In this document: positions 58,020 to 64,000 of the stretch, piece after piece
Position numbering within the stretch: position 1 is the stretch's first letter
Layout: every line of letters starts with the position of its first letter
Assembly (NCBI GenBank): GCA_008692225.1
Contig: VICG01000014.1
Span: forward strand, 1,985,001 to 2,049,000
Direction: 5' to 3'
Origin: Monilinia fructicola
Taxonomy: Eukaryota > Ascomycota > Leotiomycetes > Helotiales > Sclerotiniaceae
Length of the DNA stretch: 64,000 bases
Made by a program: the position numbers and the translations under genes
Notes under the pieces: generated by a model
What the model was told of the DNA's origin: nothing
What the model saw: only the letters and a program-made list of their open reading frames with translations
Database searches by the model: none

Positions 58020-58277
58020 CTATGTATAAATTCGTGGATGTTGTTTACAATGAGTAAAATGATGTTGCATGTTTTGACATGTTAATATGATTGTATGTTG
58101 GTAATGAAACAAGATTGTAAGGAATGCTAAAAAGAGGAGAGGATAGAATGATAGTTTGAGAATATAAAGTAATTTGTTTAAAAGGGAATCAAGGGTTTTG
58201 ATCGTGAACTTAATGTATGGTTTTAGAAGTTTGAGACAACTGCGTGGTGGTCTTGGATGATGATGGTAAGATGGCAT
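58020..58277 (-). CDS. Possible membrane-anchored small ORF or upstream exon (85 codons)
   Basis: It opens with a His/Pro-rich N-terminus (residues 3-11), a basic amphipathic stretch (13-40) and one strongly hydrophobic segment at about 42-60 (FYPLLFLAFLTILFHYQ), then a His/Cys-rich tail. It lies on the same strand as, and ~640 bases upstream of, the coiled-coil gene. A GTAAAC donor-like sequence near 58,045 could splice it to a downstream exon, giving a membrane-anchored coiled-coil protein. Equally it may be a chance frame next to a minisatellite. No family recognised. Confidence 0.3.
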   Translation of the reverse strand: MPSYHHHPRPPRSCLKLLKPYIKFTIKTLDSLLNKLLYILKLSFYPLLFLAFLTILFHYQHTIILTCQNMQHHFTHCKQHPRIYT

Positions 58278-58770
58278 AATGAAATGGTGATGATAGTAGG
58301 AGAGAATGACTGAGTGATAGAGTAATTGAGTGATTGCGTGATTGGCGAGAGTGGTTTAATAATAAATGTGACGACAATGATTGAGTGACAAGAATGACAA
58401 GAGTAATAAGATTGCGAGAATAGCGAGAATGGTGAGAGTGATAAGAGTAATGAGAGTATTAAAGGTGACGAGAATGAGGAAAGTGACGAGAATGAGGAGA
58501 GTGACGAGAGCGACAAGAGTAACTGAGCTCCTGAGTCGTGAGAGTGGTGGGAGTGAAGGGGGGTGGCTGAGTGACGAGAATGACTAGATGATGTAAGTGA
58601 CGAGAGCGACTGAGTGACAAGACTGAAGACATTGACAAGATTCGAGATTGATGATAGCGATGACAGTGGCAACAGTAATGTGAATGATGTAAATGATGTG
58701 AGTGACGCGAGTGACGCGAGTGACTTGGTAACTCAGTGAAGTGATTGGTAAAATACCAGTCAATAGATAA
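58278..58770. repeat. Degenerate ~9-18-bp minisatellite, unit GTGACGAGAATGAG-like
   Basis: The plus strand repeats GAGTGACGAGAATGA, GTGATAAGAGTAATGAGAGT, GTGACGCGAGTGACGCGAGT and similar, with GA-purine skew throughout. Several overlapping frames here (for example 58,223-58,672 minus, Ser/Leu-rich; 58,381-58,587 plus, Arg/Val-rich) are translations of the repeat and are not annotated as genes. Confidence 0.65.
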
Positions 58771-60201
58771 ATGAATAAATGAGTGATTGGCAGCAAGGGA
58801 GTAGTAGTACATAAGTAGCCAGGTGAAGAAAGGTTTGAAAACGAAGGAGTGAGTGAATAATGGGCAGGTGAGAAGAGCATTCTAGATCATATTGATATTC
58901 TCCTTATCAAAATTTCCGAATGATTTTGAACAGTACTAAACAAGTCAATCATTGATGAGAAAGGCAATAAGAAGATCATCATTTGAAACATTCTATATAA
59001 TACTAAACAAGTTAATGAATGAATATGAATCATTTTTTTTTGGAGTGGAACCTTCAGAAACAAGACAGAATAACTACAGAACTTGAAAACCAATTAATCA
59101 TTACAGCAATCATACTTTTCCTCAAAATCAAATCAACCTGTTTAGCCAACCCCTGAATAAGAGGTTTCCTGTAAGCGAAGTGAACTAAATGCTTCTTAGC
59201 TTTCGGAGGAAAAAGGAAAGAAAAAAGCATACCACCTCCTGTCTCAGGTAGACTACTAGGATAAGGATGAGAAATAATCACTGAGCATAAAAGATGAAAG
59301 ATTCGAGCGCAGCGAGGACGGGGTTTGAGGGCTTGCCCTCATAAATGAATATATTGTACGAAGAATTCTACTAAATATTGGAATGAAAAGTTTTAGTTGC
59401 TATAACCACGATTAGTTTGGCTTGATTATACTGCAGCTTCTAGATTGTTTGGTAAACACCAAGTAGGGATATAATTTTCCGATTTTCCGACTTTCTTTAT
59501 TTTCTTTATTTTCTTCATTTTCTTTGTTCTTTGTTCTTTGTTCTTTGTTCTTTTGTGTTTTCTGTTTCGAACTGCAATGGATCATTTGATGTAGTTCATA
59601 AAAGAAAATCAGATGTCATTTACTAAAGTACTGCATTATATAAGTTTCTTTGTTGTATTAGCTAGCGCGGTCAAAAGAAAAAGCAATGGGATGAAAAGGG
59701 GATCTATTTTAATCATGTCAGATACCGTGTTTTCATGCAGTACGGCGCGTCGATGTCGATTCTGATCTTTTCAGGCTACACCATTCATCAGAGTGCGGCA
59801 AAGCAATAGCACAGCACAGCAGTAGTTCTTGAAAATTGCACAATCAGAGGAACAAAAGATATTTTATCTCGTATCTATCCTATTACTTCGTTTGCTATCA
59901 CGGCACTTGCTCTCGGATAGCCAACAAACCGTCACGGCCAGCAGTACATGTTGTCCTTGCACGATCAATCAGCGAAACGATATTCCTCTTTTCCATATCC
60001 AAGCATCTAATGTACATCGACGCTAGTCGCCCAAGAAGGATCAGCGGAACAACATTTATCTCATCTCATATCCAATACCGAGAATCTAGTTATTACAGCA
60101 CGGCACGACACGGCACAATATAACAGTACTTCTTGGAGGATTAGCGGAACAGCGCGTCATTTTTCTACAGCTTTACATAACGAAGCAATCACCTTGCAAA
60201 A
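58771..60201. promoter_or_regulatory. Intergenic spacer and presumed promoter region of the J-domain gene
   Basis: Moderate GC. A perfect hairpin GAGGGCTTGCCCTC lies at 59,327-59,340 after a GCGCAGCGAGGACGGGG text. A CT-rich tract made of TTTCTTTATTTTC and CTTTGTT repeats runs at ~59,491-59,556; such pyrimidine tracts are common in fungal promoters. 59,805-59,825 and 60,095-60,120 carry CAGCACAGCA and GCACGGCACGACACGGCAC repeats. Three to four ~70-base degenerate units with (A)TCAGCGGAACAAC-like cores lie at ~59,960-60,160. Minus frames at 58,887-59,093 and 59,054-59,281 are short and unsupported. No transcription start can be fixed. Confidence 0.4.
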
Positions 60202-61440
60202 ATGAAACCTTTTCTCCATATTCTTAGCCGCTTTCTAACAATCCTCATATCAGACCCTTACGTTCCCTATGCATACTCAAAGACTCCCAATACCTGCTAC
60301 CCCCTCGCAACAGATCATCCAACAAATACTTCCATCATCTGCAATAATTTGCAAATTGCTCATTATTTGAATTTGCAGATTGAACCAACTGTAAGTCAGA
60401 CTCAGGTTGCGAGTGCGTATCGGGGGCTGATTAGATTGCTGCATCCGGATAAGGAAGGGAGAGGAAGGGGAAGTAGGGAGAGTGGAGGGCCGGTGGATGA
60501 ATATGGTCGTGTGGTAGATGAAGAACAAAATCGACGCAATAAGGTTCGAGCCTATGCTCTCGTACGAAAAGCATGGGCAATTCTCGGGGTATCAGCAAAG
60601 AGGCAAGCATATACATTTGCAGATTATTTTTTAGAGGATTATGATTGGGACGAGGATGACGAGTTGAATGAGGATCCATTCGAAAGACTATATAAATCGC
60701 TTGGGGGAGTAGTGAAGGAGAAAAGAGGAAGGGGAAGAGGAAGGGGAAGAAAGGGAAGGGGAGATGGAGATGGTTTGAATCTAATTGTTGAGAGGGTTGA
60801 GGGGTATTTGGCATCAAGGCTGGACTGTAGAAATTGGGTGATGGGAAAGGAGAGGCTTGTTTATTACGGGGATGAGGTCGATGGGGATCTGGATGTGGAT
60901 GTTGATGTTTCGAAGTTGGGGAAAGAAATAAAAAACGATTGGAAATGTTGGGAATTGGCACTCCGACATATAAGCTACTTTGTGAGAAACGAAGGATTCA
61001 ATGGTCGACGTTCTTTGTGGGAAAAATCCGGTTCACCTTATCCTCACTCTCATTCTCTCAACATCAATACCACTGATTATTCCACCACCAATACAGATCC
61101 AATATATCAAGAAAACATGCGAAGGTCATTCGGAGTAATTCCATCCGAAAGAGATAGATTCGCATATATGTTTGGATCCGAGGAAGAAGAAAGAAAACCT
61201 TGGTTTTGGGATTACAAGATTGTTCCCAGGAAGGAAAGAAAGAATTGTTGGAGTTGTACAGTTGGGTGGGTGAATTTGGTGCATGGAGCTGTGGATAACT
61301 TGGTGGAGAGGGAATGGAGTGATAGGTTTTGGGCATGGGCTGAGGGGTGTAGGAGGTTGAGAAGGGCTGCGAGGAGAAGAGGTGTAGGGGGGATGGAGTA
61401 TAGGAGTGTGAAAGGGAGTTCGAATGTGGAAAAGGTGTGA
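60202..61440 (+). CDS. J-domain (DnaJ-like) protein, 412 codons, probably the N-terminal part of a longer protein
   Basis: Residues ~50-140 form a J domain: a helix-I-like start (IAHYLNLQIEPTVSQTQ), helix II (VASAYRGLIRLL), the HPD tripeptide at 81-83 that J proteins use to stimulate Hsp70 ATPase, a ~25-residue Gly/Arg/Glu-rich insertion (86-112), then helix III (VRAYALVRKAWAILG) ending at the QAY motif near 135-137. A hydrophobic stretch at 4-17 could be a signal or membrane anchor. After the J domain come an acidic patch (144-158) and an Arg-Gly run (173-188). The C-terminal half (240-412) is Trp/Arg-rich with no recognised domain. There is no G/F or zinc-finger region, so it is a class C type. 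The start codon context AAAATGA fits a fungal start. The stop lies exactly where another long frame continues, suggesting a frame break or unrecognised intron. The large minus frame at 60,431-60,961 is a shadow. Confidence 0.75.
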   Translation: MKPFLHILSRFLTILISDPYVPYAYSKTPNTCYPLATDHPTNTSIICNNLQIAHYLNLQIEPTVSQTQVASAYRGLIRLLHPDKEGRGRGSRESGGPVDEYGRVVDEEQNRRNKVRAYALVRKAWAILGVSAKRQAYTFADYFLEDYDWDEDDELNEDPFERLYKSLGGVVKEKRGRGRGRGRKGRGDGDGLNLIVERVEGYLASRLDCRNWVMGKERLVYYGDEVDGDLDVDVDVSKLGKEIKNDWKCWELALRHISYFVRNEGFNGRRSLWEKSGSPYPHSHSLNINTTDYSTTNTDPIYQENMRRSFGVIPSERDRFAYMFGSEEEERKPWFWDYKIVPRKERKNCWSCTVGWVNLVHGAVDNLVEREWSDRFWAWAEGCRRLRRAARRRGVGGMEYRSVKGSSNVEKV

Positions 61441-62264
61441 TAAAGGAGGAGGCTAGGAAAAGGGAATTGCTTTTATTGCCGAAAACATTAACATTTTGGG
61501 AAAAGTGCGAGAGTTTCGATGTTGTTATTTGGGTTCGGGAAGAGGAAGAGGAGGGGTATAGGGAAATTTTTGGTGTAGGTTTAGATATAAGTGGAGAATT
61601 GGGAATGGGGAGAGGTTTGGGGATTGGGAATGGAAGAAATGCAGATCGTTGGTCGAATCGTAGGTCGGATACGAGGTGGAGCACTTTGGGTGAAGATTTG
61701 GTTTGTTGGGATCTGTTGGCGTTGAAGTGGATGTTGATTGGGTGGATGGGATGGGTATTGGCAGCGGGGTGTTGGTGGGTTGTGACGAAACTGTGGTGGG
61801 CTTTGAGGAAAGTATGGATATGGGGAAGGGATTTATGGAGAAGGGGGAGAAGGGATGGGTGGTGGTCGGCTCTAAAAGGTTTATGGAAAAGAGTGAGTAA
61901 GTGGTGGTCTTGTGTAGAGAGTTTCTGGAGAAGGGGGACGGAGAGGGGCTGGTGGTGGGTTGTGAAGGATTTGGGGAAAAGGAGGACGGGTCGTTTGTGG
62001 TCGGTTGTGGGGGGTTTGTGGAGAATGTCAAGGATGGGTAAACAGGTAGTAGTTACAAAGAATGAAAAGGATGAGGAAGTGGTTGTGAAGGTTAAGAGGG
62101 ACAGAAAGGTAGTTGATGAAGATGAAACAGAAGAGACGGATAATATAGAGACGGATGAAATGGACGAAACGGATGGAATGGAGGACTTATGGAGTATGGG
62201 AATGATGGGCAAGAAAGTGTTTGAGGAGGATGGCATGTATGTCTATCCAGATGAAGAGAGCTAA
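61404..62264 (+). CDS. Probable C-terminal continuation of the J-domain protein: hydrophobic segment, Trp-rich repeats, acidic tail
   Basis: The frame is open from 61,404 (after a TAG at 61,401) and has no ATG near its beginning; 61,437 is GTG, an improbable start in a fungus. It is offset from the J-domain frame, with which it overlaps for ~34 bases. One missing base or two extra bases in 61,404-61,437, or an unusual intron, would make one protein of ~690 residues. Counting from codon 61,437: basic/acidic N-part (1-45), Gly-rich linker (46-68), a hydrophobic Trp-rich segment (~90-120, LLALKWMLIGWMGWVLAAG), about five or six ~15-residue repeats of the kind WWSALKGLWKR (113-196), then an acidic tail (205-275). 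It probably forms a membrane-associated region. The overlapping minus frame 61,064-62,236 (Ser/Thr/Pro/His-rich) reflects the strand skew and is rejected. If the frames are truly separate, this is a pseudogene fragment. Confidence 0.5.
   Translation, partial: ECEREFECGKGVIKEEARKRELLLLPKTLTFWEKCESFDVVIWVREEEEEGYREIFGVGLDISGELGMGRGLGIGNGRNADRWSNRRSDTRWSTLGEDLVCWDLLALKWMLIGWMGWVLAAGCWWVVTKLWWALRKVWIWGRDLWRRGRRDGWWSALKGLWKRVSKWWSCVESFWRRGTERGWWWVVKDLGKRRTGRLWSVVGGLWRMSRMGKQVVVTKNEKDEEVVVKVKRDRKVVDEDETEETDNIETDEMDETDGMEDLWSMGMMGKKVFEEDGMYVYPDEES
61773..62024 (+). repeat. In-frame ~45-bp tandem repeats encoding Trp-rich units
   Basis: TGGTGGTCGGCTCTAAAAGG, TGGTGGTCTTGTGTAGAGAG, TGGTGGTGGGTTGTGAAGGA and TTGTGGTCGGTTGTGGGGGG each open a unit followed by a TTTGTGGAGAAGG-like half. 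The unit length stays a multiple of three or nearly so, keeping the frame open. Confidence 0.6.
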
Positions 62265-63037
62265 GAGGACAAAGAGGGGATATGAATGTGATTGTGAGGC
62301 GAGGAGTGAAGGTATGGAAGAGCAGATGAAAAAATCGATGTATATTGATAGGATGTGAAGGGATTCTTTCTTCCAGTTACGGTTGGGATGGCTTTAAGAG
62401 GAGTGAAAGATGGGAATAGAAATTGAAATGGGAATGAAAAGGGTAATAATAATTGGTTTCAATAAGATTGATAAATTAGATGGATAATCATCCTTGACCA
62501 TCGTTGCTTCATGTTACCAAGGACCATTTTATGTCGGACTGTTTGTTGTCCATTAAGTCGATTAAATGAGATACCAGAACTGAGGGGATCTGTATCGAGT
62601 ATATAAGCACAACAGCTGGAAGTGGTTTACAGGAAAACTGAGGATGGAGATGAACAACTAGTAAGTATGTGGACCTGTGAGCTATGTTTGAGAGGGAAAC
62701 GAACTTTTTCATACTGAAGATGCCACTTCCTGGGTGAAGGTGGATGGGGGAGGGAGGTCGTATCTTGAGCAGAAGTGGGAGGGAGATGGTATGTTAAAAA
62801 AGAGGGGAATGGCTAGAGGATTATCGAAATATGTAATGGATGGGTAGATAGAAAGCAAGGGAGAATGATATACGTGTGGGCGAGAGGTGACATTTTGCAA
62901 GGAAGGAGGCAGGAAGTAGTATCTCGAGAAAGAGAGGAAGGATCGGAGTAAGTAGAAACAAGAGATAACATTTTATTTAAAAGGCAGAAGATGAGAACGA
63001 AAGATGGTATTTCGAAACAGAGGAGAAGAGGCAAGGG
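62265..63037. other. Purine-rich spacer with degenerate ~50-80-bp repeats
   Basis: Downstream of the J-domain locus. Units resembling GATGGTATSTCGARAMAGAG-GAG recur at ~62,760, ~62,915 and ~63,005. It probably contains the 3' untranslated region. Minus frames at 62,509-62,712, 62,709-62,900 and 62,813-63,034 are C+T-rich shadows without motifs. Confidence 0.4.
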
Positions 63038-63193
63038 TTATTTGAATAAGTAATGTATTCCCGACCGATATGCTATCCAGATTCCAAGAGTAAGAATAAC
63101 GACAATATGAGCTACTGCACCAGGCATTGCAACAGCCGATCTAACCTCAGATCTATTCCAAACCCCAGTTCGGCTTTCGAGAAGGCTGGTCAT
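63038..63193 (-). CDS. Possible 51-residue single-span membrane protein, or last exon of a decayed gene
   Basis: ATG at 63,191-63,193, stop at 63,038-63,040. The N-terminus MTSLLESRTGVWNRSEVRSA is followed by a clear membrane-type helix (AVAHIVVILTLGIWIAY) and a short basic/aromatic tail. Directly upstream, another minus frame (~63,160-63,305) also reads as plausible protein (TLSMIIIGLTPNFVVPLVQV, then DDQPSRKPNWG) and overlaps it out of frame. A third piece at ~63,320-63,440 contains PVKKFYKTATIAYLYNLPYK. The three may be exons or frame-broken parts of one gene decaying at the border of the AT-rich zone. The plus frame at 63,053-63,238 on the opposite strand is less convincing. No family recognised. 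Confidence 0.3.
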   Translation of the reverse strand: MTSLLESRTGVWNRSEVRSAVAMPGAVAHIVVILTLGIWIAYRSGIHYLFK

Positions 63194-63445
63194 CAACTTG
63201 GACTAGCGGCACAACAAAATTGGGTGTCAAACCAATGATAATCATAGAAAGAGTATCCGGAGAAGTTTTAAATAAACTGGCGGAGACTGAGTACAAGCAT
63301 TCCAATGGGATTATAATAGTGTAAGAACTATATGATATTTATAAGGAAGGTTATAAAGATAAGCAATAGTGGCCGTTTTATAGAATTTCTTTACAGGACT
63401 ATGAAAACCTTTATATCTAAAAGAGTAGGCTGGCTTTCTCTAAAG

Positions 63446-64000
63446 GTTAGGTATTTAATATATATTCTAAAACGTTGTAGATATTAATGCAGTATTACGC
63501 TTAGATATTGTATATATATAGTACTAGTCAACTTATATTAGCCACCCTGCAATTTACCCGATTCTTACTTTTATTATCACCTATTTCAATCCTAATTATT
63601 AAATTAATCTATAATCATTTTTGTAACAAAATTTTAATTATTAAAACTTTATTTATTCAGTTATGTAATTATATAAATTATATATAATTAAATAATTATT
63701 AATTATACTAATACTTAAAGAATGTAAAATCTATATATAATTATTAATAAAATAAGACCAAACTTTTTGTTAAAATAAAATAGTATTAAATAAAAGTTTT
63801 TAAAGGTATTTTTAAATAATTATATTTAGTTTTAAGTAATCTATTATATATAAAGATTTCAAGCAATTGTAACTTATAAATATTAAATTATTAAAGTTTG
63901 AAATTAGAAAAAATTCTAAAAAAACTATTTTCATAAGATTTGCTAACAAAATAAGCGAAAATCGGATAATTTTTAATGATTATATATTTAATTACATAAT
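63446..64000. other. Return to AT-rich DNA
   Basis: After ~63,600 the sequence is again AT-rich with no frames. A slightly GC-richer strip at 63,535-63,590 (TTAGCCACCCTGCAATTTAC) could be the border of another element. Nothing else seen. Confidence 0.45.

Noticed and set aside
58223..58880. Several Ser/Leu/His-rich or Arg/Val-rich frames
   Set aside because: All are translations of the GTGACGAGA-type minisatellite in different frames.
61064..62236. 390-codon minus-strand frame, Ser/Thr/Pro/His-rich
   Set aside because: It lies opposite the J-domain locus. Its length is explained by strong purine skew of the plus strand, and it has no domain, while the plus frame has a J domain and ordered features.

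Overview
The window looks like a nuclear chromosome segment of a filamentous ascomycete (Pezizomycotina). Long AT-rich blocks are built of nested, mutation-riddled transposons, the classic footprint of repeat-induced point mutation (RIP: C-to-T on either strand, leaving TpA-rich DNA with stops in every frame). They surround a short, more GC-rich gene island. The species cannot be named from the sequence. A leotiomycete-like genome with AT-rich isochores would fit, but that is a guess.

Layout. (1) 1-54.4 kb is a transposon graveyard with no intact gene. Its backbone is three copies of one ~6.35 kb retroelement that has no LTRs, ends in a (TAG/CTA)n tail and is flanked by 13-15 bp target duplications, so it is LINE-like: L1 in pieces from 3.03 to 20.15 kb on the minus strand, L2 at 4,560-10,919 (minus) inserted inside L1, and L4 at 44,172-50,522 (plus) inserted inside a MITE. 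Around and inside these sit TIR elements recognised from their ends and target duplications: family A (~800 bp, TA duplication, 3 copies), B (~650-750 bp, TA, at least 5 copies plus fragments), C (~670-800 bp, 9-bp duplication, Mutator-like, 2 copies), D (1.45 kb, TA), F (1.77 kb plus two fragments), H (253 bp). There is also a 162-bp solo LTR, an unclassified repeat G, and large minisatellites, notably five adjacent 9-bp-period arrays at 13.9-15.1 kb. Several insertions can be ordered in time because paralogous copies give the empty site.

(2) 54.4-63.4 kb is the gene island. It holds a minus-strand gene for a predicted helical/coiled-coil protein (56,155-57,381) with a 19-base homopolymer at its 3' end, a possible minus-strand membrane-anchored upstream exon (58,020-58,277), a plus-strand J-domain (DnaJ-like) gene (60,202-61,440) and an immediately adjoining frame (to 62,264) with a hydrophobic segment, tryptophan-rich repeats and an acidic tail that is probably the rest of the same protein. 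A possible 51-residue membrane ORF lies on the minus strand at 63,038-63,193. The spacer between the two divergent genes carries degenerate minisatellites. A MITE (A3) sits at the left edge of the island.

(3) 63.45-64.0 kb returns to AT-rich DNA.

No rRNA or intact tRNA gene, CRISPR array or bacterial-type operon was seen. The best leads are the J-domain/Trp-repeat gene, the tRNA-like half embedded in MITE B, and the nested insertion record.
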